Shown here piece after piece: positions 30,228-38,306 of a stretch of DNA of 40,777 nt; position 1 is the stretch's first letter; each line of letters opens with the position of its first letter. The stretch is from a virus. The notes beneath the pieces are model-generated. The model was not told the origin of the DNA and searched no databases. It worked only from the letters and a program-made list of their open reading frames with translations. Where the stretch lies: positions 1 to 40,777 of IMG/VR virus record IMGVR_UViG_3300025108_000128. The stretch is one strand, 5' to 3'. Made by a program: the position numbers and the translations under genes.

Positions 30228-31025
30228 ATGACCGAAGCAGCACTGAAAGAAGCCGAGCAGATGCCGCTGATCCAACAACCGGGTCAGTCTGGCGCCATGC
30301 AGGCATTTACCCCTGCACAAATGATCCAGGTTGCACTGGAGAAAGAAGCTGGCATGGAAACCATTGAGCGCCTTCTTGCTGTTCAAGAGCGATGGGAGGC
30401 CGGCGAAGCCCGGAAAGCATTCGTCCGCGCCATGGCCAACTTCAAAGCGAGCGCACCAAGCATCAGCAAGAATCGAAAGGTTCGCTACGAAAACCGCAAT
30501 AACGGAGTTACCTCTTACGACCATGCCAGCTTAGATCACATCCTGGATACCGTTAGCCCTGAAATGAGTCGAGCTGGCCTTTCCCACTCATGGCGTACCG
30601 AGCAGCGTGACAACCTCATTCATGTCACTTGCCGTCTGACTCATGAGCTTGGCCACTTTGAAGAAACCACCCTGTTCGGGATGCCGGATAACTCTGGCGG
30701 AAAGAACGCAGTGCAAGCGGTCGGATCCACAGTCTCCTATCTGCAGCGCTACACCTTCCTCGCTGTTACCGGCCTTGCAACTGGTGACATGGATGATGAC
30801 GGCCAGGGCGCGGCACCTACCGTAGAGGCACAGGAACAAGGACAGGCAGAGCCGGAGACCTACCCAGAAGAAGCCTTTAAGGCGAATTTCCCAAAATGGA
30901 AAAAGCTCGTGGAGTCTGGAAAGAAAACCCCCAACGCCATTCTGGTAACCATTGGCTCAAAGGCCAAGGTCTCTGAAACGCAGCGCCAGCAAATCCTCAA
31001 TCTTGGAGAAGGAAGCAGCCAATGA
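30228..31025 (+). CDS. erf: Erf-family single-strand annealing protein
   Basis: This is a 265-residue protein from the ATG at 30228, with GAGGTAGG upstream. It matches the Erf superfamily: a polar N-terminal helix region, ISKNRKVRYENRNNGVTSYDHASLDHILDTV near 84-114, and the family signature GGKNAVQAVGSTVSYLQRYTF near 163-183. The C-terminus is Gln/Glu-rich and flexible. Erf proteins anneal complementary single strands and work with a 5' to 3' exonuclease, here the next gene, with which it overlaps by four bases. Confidence 0.9.
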   Translation: MTEAALKEAEQMPLIQQPGQSGAMQAFTPAQMIQVALEKEAGMETIERLLAVQERWEAGEARKAFVRAMANFKASAPSISKNRKVRYENRNNGVTSYDHASLDHILDTVSPEMSRAGLSHSWRTEQRDNLIHVTCRLTHELGHFEETTLFGMPDNSGGKNAVQAVGSTVSYLQRYTFLAVTGLATGDMDDDGQGAAPTVEAQEQGQAEPETYPEEAFKANFPKWKKLVESGKKTPNAILVTIGSKAKVSETQRQQILNLGEGSSQ

Positions 31026-32656
31026 AGATCCTCGACCTAAAACACGGCACCCCCCCATGGAAAGCCGACCGCAAGAATCGGCTAAACGCTTCCGAAGCGG
31101 GAATGATGATGGGCGTTCACCCCAACGTCACCCGTAATGAGCTGCTGGAAATGAAAGCCACCGGTACCGAACAGGAATTTACTGAGTGGTTCGAGAAGAA
31201 CGTACTGGATAAGGGGCATCGGGTTGAAGAAGCGGCCCGACCGCATGCCGAAGCCATTGTTGGTGACGAGCTTTTCCCGATTATTGCTTCCGACGACGAC
31301 AACTGGCTGGGCGCCAGCTATGACGGCCAGACCATGGATGAGTCCGTGAACTGGGAGTGCAAGCAGTGGAACGGGAAGAAGGCAGAAGAAGTCCGCAACG
31401 GCAAGGTGCCTGCTGCTGACTACTGGCAGGTGCTGCAGGGGCTGCACATCAACCGTGGCAGCAAGACCCTGTATATGGTCACTGACGGCACCCCGGAAAA
31501 GATGGAATGCATCTGGGTGGAGCTCAATGAAGACGACGCCGAAACCCTGCAGGTGGCATGGCGTCAATTCGAGAATGACGTGGCCAACTACGTTGCCACC
31601 GATGCACCTGTTGTTGTCCAGGGTAAAGCACCGGACGCCCTGCCAGCTCTGCATATTGAGCTGACCGGGATGGTGAAGGCAAGCAACCTGCCAGAATTCG
31701 AGGCCCATGCTCTGGAGGTGCTGGACAACATCAACCGCGACCTGCAGACCGATGAAGACTTTGCTAACGCTGCTCAGACCGTCAAGTGGGCACAGGACGT
31801 GGAAGACCGTCTGGCCGCAGCCAAGCAACACGCGCTCAGCCAAACCGCCAGCATTGACGAGCTGTTCCGCACCATCGACAAGGTGAGCGAGGAAACCCGC
31901 CGCGTCCGCCTGGATCTGGACAAGCTGGTTACTGCCCGCAAGAAAGCCATCAAACAGGAAATCGCCCTAGCCTCGAAGACCGGTTTGGATCAGCACATTG
32001 CTGAGGTTAACGCTGGCCTGAAAGGCGTCCAGCTGCCGCAGATCCCTGCCGACTTCAATACCGCCATGAAGGGCAAGCGCACCGTTGCCACCCTGCAGTC
32101 AGCAGCAGAAAACGAGGCAGCCCGCGCCAAGGTGGAAGCCACCAAGCTGAGTGAACGGATCCAGAAGAACCTGCAGCAGCTGGACGCCACCGGCAAGGAC
32201 TTCCTGTTCAGCGACCGTCAGCAGCTGGTGCTCAAGGATCCGGAAGACCTGCAGGCATTCATTGCTGCCCGCCTTGCCCAGTACGAAGCGGAAGAGCGCC
32301 AGCGCCAAGAGGAAGAGCGCGAACGGATCCGCCGCGAAGAGCAGGCCAAGGCGGAAGCCGAAGCCAAGCGCAAGGCCGACGAGGAAGCTGAGGCGCAGCG
32401 CCAGCAGCAGGCAGAAGCAGAGCGGCAGACCACCCAGGCCCAACCGCAGAAAAGCAGCGGCGCCGTTCGTCCCCAGCCAGTGCAGGCGGAAGCGAAAAGC
32501 GAAGAGCCCGCCCGGTACGCCACAACCGAGCGCCCCACTGATAACCAGATCCTGGCTGTCATCAGTGCGGAATGGGGCGTGAGCATGGAGGTCGCCGCCG
32601 ACTGGGTGCTGAACATGAACCCAGAACATTTGGAAGCTCTGTGCAAGGCAGCCTAA
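31022..32656 (+). CDS. YqaJ-type exonuclease with long C-terminal coiled coil
   Basis: This is a 544-residue protein with an ATG at 31022 (ATGA overlap). Residues 1-200 are a YqaJ/lambda exonuclease domain: NASEAGMMMGVHPNVTRNEL, GHRVEEAARPHAE, LGASYDGQ with its aspartate, WECKQW with the Glu-x-Lys pair, then YWQVLQGLHI. The remaining 340 residues resemble the extra helical region seen with DUF1351-like proteins (NINRDLQTDEDFANAAQTV). A strongly charged coiled coil follows (residues about 425-475), then a short C-terminal domain. It processes double-strand ends for Erf. The length is well beyond a minimal exonuclease. Confidence 0.85.
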   Translation: MKILDLKHGTPPWKADRKNRLNASEAGMMMGVHPNVTRNELLEMKATGTEQEFTEWFEKNVLDKGHRVEEAARPHAEAIVGDELFPIIASDDDNWLGASYDGQTMDESVNWECKQWNGKKAEEVRNGKVPAADYWQVLQGLHINRGSKTLYMVTDGTPEKMECIWVELNEDDAETLQVAWRQFENDVANYVATDAPVVVQGKAPDALPALHIELTGMVKASNLPEFEAHALEVLDNINRDLQTDEDFANAAQTVKWAQDVEDRLAAAKQHALSQTASIDELFRTIDKVSEETRRVRLDLDKLVTARKKAIKQEIALASKTGLDQHIAEVNAGLKGVQLPQIPADFNTAMKGKRTVATLQSAAENEAARAKVEATKLSERIQKNLQQLDATGKDFLFSDRQQLVLKDPEDLQAFIAARLAQYEAEERQRQEEERERIRREEQAKAEAEAKRKADEEAEAQRQQQAEAERQTTQAQPQKSSGAVRPQPVQAEAKSEEPARYATTERPTDNQILAVISAEWGVSMEVAADWVLNMNPEHLEALCKAA

Positions 32657-33112
32657 CCAGTTTTCTTGAGACCCCAGCCAGCGGTGGGGACTAATAACCG
32701 GCCCAGCTACCGGGGGCGTACTGGCAACCAAGGCAGCCACTCCTACGGCCGCTCTTAACCATCCAGGGGATGGGGATAGCTACGGCGCGAGCGGAACAAA
32801 AACGCCGGCTGTGACTTGGCGGACAGCATGGAAAGACAGCCGACTGGCCGGCGTAACCGGCCCACCTTATCGGGGTGTGATTTACAGGCATAGCCCACTG
32901 CGAAAAGCCATTCCGGGTAATGCCGATTGTGTGATTGCCTCAGTGCGACGCTTTAGATCACACCACCGATGCGGCGAATGTCCAGGCTGATGGACGAGAA
33001 AACGCGGCCCTAAAACGGCCAGAAGGAATCCCCGCGGTAGCGTGAAAACGCCCCGGGTCGCATGCCGGGATCAGCTCCGGCCACCGCATCCATTCAGACA
33101 ACGGAGAGATAT
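32657..33112 (+). other. Non-coding, hairpin-rich stretch before rdgC
   Basis: This 456-base interval lies in an otherwise tightly packed arm. No reading frame with a good start and ribosome site is seen; the best is a 21-codon frame near 32829. It holds many possible hairpins, such as GTGTGAT with ATCACAC at 32929-32963, and GCCGG with CCGGC near 32860. A GC-rich stretch lies close to 33000-33060. It could be a structured leader of rdgC, a small RNA, or remains of a deleted gene. Confidence 0.5.
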
Positions 33113-34018
33113 ATGTGGATTAAGAACCTGATTGTGTTCGTTGGTGGTGATGATTTTGCCATTTCAGCATCGTCGCTCGATGAGGCACTGCACGACAACC
33201 AATGCCAGCCGTGCGGCTCCCAGTCTCTGCGCACAGAAGGCTTTGTGCCGCCAGTTAAAGGCCGCGAGGAAATGGTTTATCAGGTGGACGGTTTCATTCT
33301 GTTCACCTATCAGGAAACCGCCCGCCTTCTGCCCGGCCCTGTCGTCAAGGAAATGCTGGACGAAAAGGTGGAGCAGATTCAGGAGGAGGAAGGCCGCAAG
33401 GTGGGTCGCAAGGAAAAGGCTGACCTGAAGGAGCAGATCATCTTCGAGCTGATACCTCGCGCTTTTACTCGCTCCCGCCGCACCAGTGTTGTTGTCGACA
33501 CGGATCGTCGCCGCTTAATGGTTGATAGCGCCTCAGCGAACCGCGCCGAGGAAGTGGTGGCCTGCCTGCGCAAAGCGCTTGGCTCTCTCCCCGTGGCATA
33601 TCCAGCCCCCGCCTGTGCGCCCTACACCAGTTTCAGCAACTGGCTTCGCGATACCAAGCTATTGCCGGAAGGCTTCACCTTGGGCGACCGCTGCGAGCTG
33701 AAAGGCACAAAGGATGAAGGCTCAGCCCTGAAATTCATTTCAGTAGATCTTGGCCAAGAAGAGTACCTGGCTCACCTGGAAACCGGAATGGTTGCCACCC
33801 GAGTGAATCTGTCCTTCCAGGATCATCTGGAGCTGGACGTGAACGACCGGCTGGAGATTAAGCGCATTCAGCCACTGGACCTGCTGCAAGAGAATATCGA
33901 TGCCTTGGATGCTGATGACGCAGTGGAAGAGCTTCAAGCCCGTATCAGCCTGCAAGGAAAGGTTATCCGCGAAACATTAGACAGCCTTTATGGCTATTTC
34001 AGCACAGCCCCTGAATAA
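33113..34018 (+). CDS. rdgC: RdgC-like recombination-associated protein
   Basis: The ATG at 33113 (GGAGAG six bases upstream) gives 301 residues, the normal RdgC length. It begins MWIKNLIVFVGG, close to the usual RdgC start. The characteristic segments follow: FAISASSLDEALHDNQCQPCG, QSLRTEGFVPP, and later LLPGPVVKEMLDEKVEQIQEEEGRKVGRKEKADLKEQI. RdgC is a ring-shaped DNA-binding protein that limits RecA access to DNA. A phage copy next to Erf, exonuclease and SSB would tune recombination or resist RecA-mediated processes. It is preceded by a long non-coding stretch. Confidence 0.9.
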   Translation: MWIKNLIVFVGGDDFAISASSLDEALHDNQCQPCGSQSLRTEGFVPPVKGREEMVYQVDGFILFTYQETARLLPGPVVKEMLDEKVEQIQEEEGRKVGRKEKADLKEQIIFELIPRAFTRSRRTSVVVDTDRRRLMVDSASANRAEEVVACLRKALGSLPVAYPAPACAPYTSFSNWLRDTKLLPEGFTLGDRCELKGTKDEGSALKFISVDLGQEEYLAHLETGMVATRVNLSFQDHLELDVNDRLEIKRIQPLDLLQENIDALDADDAVEELQARISLQGKVIRETLDSLYGYFSTAPE

Positions 34019-34029
34019 GCTTCAGACGT

Positions 34030-34045
34030 GCCGGGTTCGCCCGGC
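34030..34045 (+). other. Stable UUCG-type hairpin after rdgC
   Basis: GCCGGG and CCCGGC pair around TTCG, a very stable tetraloop hairpin. There is no T run, so it is not a typical terminator. It may protect the mRNA 3' end or form part of a regulatory element in the gap 34019-34167. Confidence 0.55.
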
Positions 34046-34167
34046 CACATTGGAGTGTGACTTTTGACATCAACACCTTCGAGCGCCGGCAAAGAGGTCA
34101 TAGATGACAGCAATGTCACAGCCCAATGTGATGAGCTACACATTTTTTGGCATAAGGCGAATAAGAA

Positions 34168-34473
34168 ATGAGCAGTATTTTTGAACGAGTTATCGACCAC
34201 AGCACCAGTCACATCGAAAGGAACATCCAGGTCCCGCGCTATGTGATGACTGATGCTGATTTGGTTGAGTTTGCGGCCCTTGTTGTTCAAAGCCAGCTAA
34301 TAGGGACACCACCTTCTCTGGCTTTAAGGAAGCTGCCCGAACACCCAACCAGCACCGTTCTTCTCAATCGCGTTGCAGAAGAGGTTTCCGGCGTCTTTTT
34401 CATGGGTGTTCCGCTGGTGGCAAAACGCCTTTTAACCACCGTAAAACACCGCCCCTTATATCGTTACTGCTAG
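34168..34473 (+). CDS. Hypothetical protein before ssb
   Basis: This is a 101-residue protein from the ATG at 34168; its ribosome site is poor, so the start is uncertain. It is helical with some hydrophobic stretches (DADLVEFAALVVQSQLIG, RVAEEVSGVFFMGVPLVAKRLL). No motif is recognised. It lies ten bases before ssb and is likely part of the same transcript. Confidence 0.55.
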   Translation: MSSIFERVIDHSTSHIERNIQVPRYVMTDADLVEFAALVVQSQLIGTPPSLALRKLPEHPTSTVLLNRVAEEVSGVFFMGVPLVAKRLLTTVKHRPLYRYC

Positions 34474-34482
34474 GAGATAGAC

Positions 34483-34971
34483 ATGGCACGAGGCGTTAAC
34501 AAAGTAATTCTGATCGGCAATCTGGGCGCCGCCCCTGAAACCCGGTTTACGCCCAGTGGCGGAGCGGTGACAAACATCCGCTTGGCCACCAGTGAAAGCT
34601 GGAAAGACCGCCAGAGCGGCCAGATGCAAGAGCGCACCGAATGGCACCGGGTGATTTTCTTCAACAAGTTGGGGGAGATTGCCGGTGAGTACCTGAAAAA
34701 GGGCTCCAAGATTTACGTCGAGGGCTCTATTCGTACCCGCAAGTGGCAGGGCCAGGACGGGCAGGACCGTTACACCACCGAGATTGTGGCCGGGGAACTG
34801 CAGATGTTGGACGGTCGCAGCTCCAACCCGGACGGCGGCCAGAGCTACCAACCGAGCACAGCAGCCGGCGATTACCAAGGTAACGGCGGCTACGGCAACG
34901 CTCCGCAGCAAAACGATGGCAGCGGCTTCACCGGGTCAGCTGACGACTTTGACGACGACATCCCATTCTGA
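34483..34971 (+). CDS. ssb: Single-stranded DNA-binding protein
   Basis: This is a 162-residue protein from the ATG at 34483 with AGGAG upstream. Residues 1-110 are the OB fold ([51 protein letters not shown]). A Gly/Gln/Asn-rich linker follows (about 112-152). The C-terminus is the canonical acidic tip DFDDDIPF used to bind partner proteins. It coats single strands during phage replication and recombination, in the same cluster as Erf and the exonuclease. Confidence 0.95.
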   Translation: MARGVNKVILIGNLGAAPETRFTPSGGAVTNIRLATSESWKDRQSGQMQERTEWHRVIFFNKLGEIAGEYLKKGSKIYVEGSIRTRKWQGQDGQDRYTTEIVAGELQMLDGRSSNPDGGQSYQPSTAAGDYQGNGGYGNAPQQNDGSGFTGSADDFDDDIPF

Positions 34972-34981
34972 GGACCGACAC

Positions 34982-35581
34982 ATGAATACAGCTATTTTTT
35001 ACGACACCGAAACCACGGGCCTGCCTGACTGGAAATCCCCCTCAGATGCGGAGCAACAGCCGCACCTTGTGCAGCTTGGCGCCCACCTTGTTGATATGGA
35101 TTCCCGTGAAATCCTGAAAACCCTGGACGTGATTATCAAGCCTGACGGCTGGGTGATCCCTGATGAAGTGACCCAAGTCCACGGCATCACCACCGAAATG
35201 GCCCAAGAACAGGGTATCTCAGAGGCAGACGCCATTGAGCAGTTCATCACCATGTGGTCCGGTGCCAGCCGGATTGGCCACAACGAAAACTTTGATGCCC
35301 GGATTATCCGCATCGCTACCAAGCGCTATCTGGATGAAGAGATCCAGGGCGACTGGAAGACATGCAAGGGCCAGTGCACGGCTCGCCTTTCCACCAAGCC
35401 GGTGAACCTGCCACCCACCGAAAAAATGAAAGCGGCAGGTCGGTTCCACGCGAAAACCCCGACTCTGGCCGAAGCATACCGCCACTTTTTTGGCCACGAC
35501 TTCGATGGCGCACATACCGCCATCGGTGATGTGAACGCCTGCATGGCTGTGTACTGGGCCATTCAGGACGCCACCGCTTAA
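34982..35581 (+). CDS. DnaQ-like 3'-5' exonuclease
   Basis: This is a 199-residue protein from the ATG at 34982. It has the DEDDh exonuclease pattern: motif I YDTETTGLP with Asp8 and Glu10, motif II RIGHNENFDARI, and motif III HTAIGDVNAC with the closing His and Asp. VHGITTEMAQEQGIS near 65-80 is common in this family. It may proofread or degrade DNA during recombination, and follows ssb after ten bases. The exact substrate is unknown. Confidence 0.87.
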   Translation: MNTAIFYDTETTGLPDWKSPSDAEQQPHLVQLGAHLVDMDSREILKTLDVIIKPDGWVIPDEVTQVHGITTEMAQEQGISEADAIEQFITMWSGASRIGHNENFDARIIRIATKRYLDEEIQGDWKTCKGQCTARLSTKPVNLPPTEKMKAAGRFHAKTPTLAEAYRHFFGHDFDGAHTAIGDVNACMAVYWAIQDATA

Positions 35582-35594
35582 TTTGGGGATTACG

Positions 35595-37409
35595 ATGCAG
35601 ACAGTTGAATTCAAGCACTTCCACCTTTTCTGTGGTCTTGGCGGCGGCGCTGCCGGCTTCAACAAAGGCCATGCCCGGGTTGGTTCTCTTGAGGCGGAAT
35701 TCCGCTGCATTGGTGGCGTGGACGTAGACGCTGGCGCCATCAATGACTTCAAGACGCTTGCCGGCGTGCCTGGCACCGTTCTGGATATGTTCGACCGTGA
35801 GCAATACACCATCTTTCACGGCGAAGAGCCGCCGAAAGGCTGGACGGAAGCCTCCCCTGCGGACATCCGTGCAGCAGCCGGCGGAGAGAGCCCCAACATC
35901 GTATTCTTGTCCGCTCCGTGCAAAGGGTTCAGCGGTCTGCTTTCCCAGAGCAAGAGTGCAACCCCGAAGTACCAGGCACTGAACGGCCTGACCTTGCGAG
36001 GCATCTGGCTCACACTGGAAGCCTTCAAGAATGACCCGGCAGAAATGCTGATCTTTGAGAATGTCCCCCGGATTGCTAACCGTGGCCGGCCTCTTCTGGA
36101 TCAAATCTGCGCCCTGCTGCAGGCCTACGGCTATGCGGTGGCAGAAACCACCCATGATTGCGGCGAGCTGGGCGGGCTGGCCCAGAGCCGCAAGCGCTTC
36201 CTGCTGGTGGCCCGCCACCAGGAGAAGGTGCCGGCATTCCTGTACGAGCCGGTGAAGCGCCCGCTGCGCGCTGTGGGCGACATCTTGGGCGATATGCTCA
36301 TGCCCGGTGATGATCTGGCCGGGCCGATGCACCGCATCCCCCGCCTTCAGTGGAAAACGTGGGTTCGGCTGGCCTTTGTTGAGGCCGGCAGCGACTGGCG
36401 CAGCTTGAACAAGCTGGCGGTCGAGGACGGCAATCTAAGCGATTACCTGATTGTCCCCGAATACCGGGCCGGGTACTTGGGCGTGAACGATTGGGATCAG
36501 TCCATGGGTACCGTGGCTGGCCGTAACACCCCCAGCAACGGCAGTTTCTCCGTGGCCGACCCGCGCTTTGCAGTGAGCGGCAAATGGAAGGACGGCCAGG
36601 CTTACGGCGTCCGCCGTTGGGAAGACCCCACCGGCACCGTCACTGGCCAGCAGTCAGCCGGCCAAGGCGCGTTCAGCGTGGCTGACCCCCGCCACCATGG
36701 CCCGGACAAACATAGCAACTGTTTCCGGGTGGTGCCGTGGGAGCGCGAATGCGGCGCCGTCACCTCTGCCCACGGCAGTGGCCAGTGTGTAGCCGACCCC
36801 CGCGGCAACAGCTTCACCGGCAAGTACCGGGTGACCGACTTCAACGGCCCGGCCGGCACCGTGATTTCTGGCAGCACCACCGGTCAGGGCGCCTTTGCCG
36901 TGGCGGATCCGCGCCCGGGCATTCAGCGCCAGCGTGGTGACCACTACCTGACCGGCGGCCACTACGGCGTTGTGCCCTGGGCAGCCAACTGCGGCGCAGT
37001 GTCCGGCTTTGCCAGTCACGACAATGGCCGGTGGTCAGTAGCCGACCCGCGTTTTACAGAAAGCGATGAAAATTATTCCGAAATTATTCCGGCGCAGACC
37101 GACCGGCTTGTCGCGATGATCCGCGCCCTCGACGGCACCTGGCACCGCCCCTTCACCACCTTGGAGCTGGCAGCCCTGCAGGGGCTGGTGGATCCGGTAG
37201 AAAAATTGGAGCTGGACGGCCTCAGCGATTCCGCATGGCGGGAGCGTATCGGTAACGCGGTGCCGCCGCCGGCGGCCCAAGCAATCGCTTCCATGATGGG
37301 CGAAACCATGCTGCTGGCCATGACCGGTGAAACCTTCGTACTCAGCAGCACACCGGTATGGGTGCGGGATATTGCGACAGCTATCGCACTGCCCGGCGGT
37401 GCCTCCTGA
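35595..37409 (+). CDS. C5 cytosine DNA methyltransferase with VADPR repeats
   Basis: The ATG at 35595 (GGGG upstream) gives 604 residues; an upstream TTG is less likely. Motif I is FCGLGGGAAGF (12-22). The catalytic Cys109 lies in SAPCKGFS. Motif VI is FENVPRI (154-160), and motif VIII is QSRKRFLL (197-204). Motifs IX-X lie in LQGLVDP and IGNAVPPP (near 553-559). Between them a region of about 200 residues carries five units ending in VADPR at about 320, 362, 399, 436 and 482. Each has an aromatic and W/G-TV pattern. This lies where the target recognition domain sits. It could protect phage DNA from restriction. The repeats are unusual for this family. Confidence 0.92.
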   Translation: MQTVEFKHFHLFCGLGGGAAGFNKGHARVGSLEAEFRCIGGVDVDAGAINDFKTLAGVPGTVLDMFDREQYTIFHGEEPPKGWTEASPADIRAAAGGESPNIVFLSAPCKGFSGLLSQSKSATPKYQALNGLTLRGIWLTLEAFKNDPAEMLIFENVPRIANRGRPLLDQICALLQAYGYAVAETTHDCGELGGLAQSRKRFLLVARHQEKVPAFLYEPVKRPLRAVGDILGDMLMPGDDLAGPMHRIPRLQWKTWVRLAFVEAGSDWRSLNKLAVEDGNLSDYLIVPEYRAGYLGVNDWDQSMGTVAGRNTPSNGSFSVADPRFAVSGKWKDGQAYGVRRWEDPTGTVTGQQSAGQGAFSVADPRHHGPDKHSNCFRVVPWERECGAVTSAHGSGQCVADPRGNSFTGKYRVTDFNGPAGTVISGSTTGQGAFAVADPRPGIQRQRGDHYLTGGHYGVVPWAANCGAVSGFASHDNGRWSVADPRFTESDENYSEIIPAQTDRLVAMIRALDGTWHRPFTTLELAALQGLVDPVEKLELDGLSDSAWRERIGNAVPPPAAQAIASMMGETMLLAMTGETFVLSSTPVWVRDIATAIALPGGAS

Positions 37410-37666
37410 TGCTGGTAGCCGGCCACTCAATCCAGAACGGGGCACCCTGGATCCGGCCACGGATGTCAGCCCTGCAACGAGGCAAGTGGCTGATCCGGCT
37501 GTATGCCCAGAACGAAGAGTTTCGTCACCACAGAGACATTCACCACAAACAGCAGTGCACGCTGTTCGATCTGATGCAGGTGGCCGATAAGGCCACCAAA
37601 GAAATGCTGAAAAAGCTGGACTGGGAAGTAACTGATGCCGGCTTTCAAGTTATCAAGCTGAGATAA
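37409..37666 (+). CDS. Small hypothetical protein after the methyltransferase
   Basis: The ATG at 37409 overlaps the methyltransferase stop (TGATG) and gives 85 residues. An internal ATG at 37463 is a possible alternative. The core IRLYAQNEEFRHHRDIHHKQQ, LFDLMQVADKATKEMLKKLDWEVTDAGFQVIKL is mainly helical with a His-rich stretch. No family is recognised. Confidence 0.62.
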   Translation: MLVAGHSIQNGAPWIRPRMSALQRGKWLIRLYAQNEEFRHHRDIHHKQQCTLFDLMQVADKATKEMLKKLDWEVTDAGFQVIKLR

Positions 37667-37679
37667 GGGACAGGAAACC

Positions 37680-38306
37680 ATGAGCGTATCAGCCTACCCA
37701 CTGAGCTGGCCTTTGCAGGTTCAGCGCAAGCCGAACCCTGCCCGGGCCCGGTTCTCTCAAGACGGCAAGCCCCTGAGCATTGCATCTGCCCGGCGCCGAC
37801 TGCTTGAGGAAATCGACAAGATCACCAAATACGGCCGGCCGTACCGCGTTGATCCGGACAAGGTAGTCATCAGCACCAATGTCCGGACCCGCAATGATGG
37901 CCTGCCCTACTCCAATGTTCGGGAGCCGGAAGACTCGGCCGTGGCCGTGTACTTCGATCTGGACGGCGTACCTCACTGTTTGCCCTGTGACGCCTGGGAC
38001 CGGGTAGCGGACAACCTTGCCGCTATTGCTGCCCATATCGGCGCCATGCGCGGCATGGAGCGCTGGGGAGTGGCTGACATCCGGCAGGCGTTCAGTGGCT
38101 TTCAGGCCCTGCCCTCTTCTGCCAGCAGCAACCCCGGCGCTTGGTGGGCCGTTCTCGGTGTAACCCAGGGCGCTGACTTCGACACCGTGCGAGCCGCTTA
38201 CCAGCAAAAGCGCAAAGCCACCCACCCGGACTATGGCGGTACCGCCGGACAGTTCCAAGTCGTGCAGCAGGCATGGCGCCAGTTTCAGGAGCAATACGAT
38301 GAGTGA
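37680..38306 (+). CDS. Phage J-domain protein
   Basis: This is a 208-residue protein from the ATG at 37680. The N-terminal 140 residues are an unassigned globular part (RARFSQDGKPLSIASARRRL, VAVYFDLDGVPHCLPCDAW). The last 55 residues read as a J domain: WWAVLGVTQGADFDTVRAAYQQ, then RKATHPDYGG with the HPD motif, then FQVVQQAWRQFQ. J domains activate Hsp70 chaperones. In phages they are thought to recruit DnaK to viral complexes. It overlaps the next gene by eight bases. Confidence 0.82.
   Translation: MSVSAYPLSWPLQVQRKPNPARARFSQDGKPLSIASARRRLLEEIDKITKYGRPYRVDPDKVVISTNVRTRNDGLPYSNVREPEDSAVAVYFDLDGVPHCLPCDAWDRVADNLAAIAAHIGAMRGMERWGVADIRQAFSGFQALPSSASSNPGAWWAVLGVTQGADFDTVRAAYQQKRKATHPDYGGTAGQFQVVQQAWRQFQEQYDE

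Noticed and set aside
32829-32894. 21-codon frame in the gap before rdgC
   Set aside because: No ribosome site, and the composition follows the GC-rich hairpins.
34104-34184. 26-codon frame with an AGAGG site between rdgC and the next gene
   Set aside because: Too short and without features, it overlaps the next start. Not enough to call a gene.
35316-36332. Leftward 338-codon frame opposite the methyltransferase
   Set aside because: The rightward strand has full C5 methyltransferase motifs and good spacing. The antisense frame has no recognisable motif.
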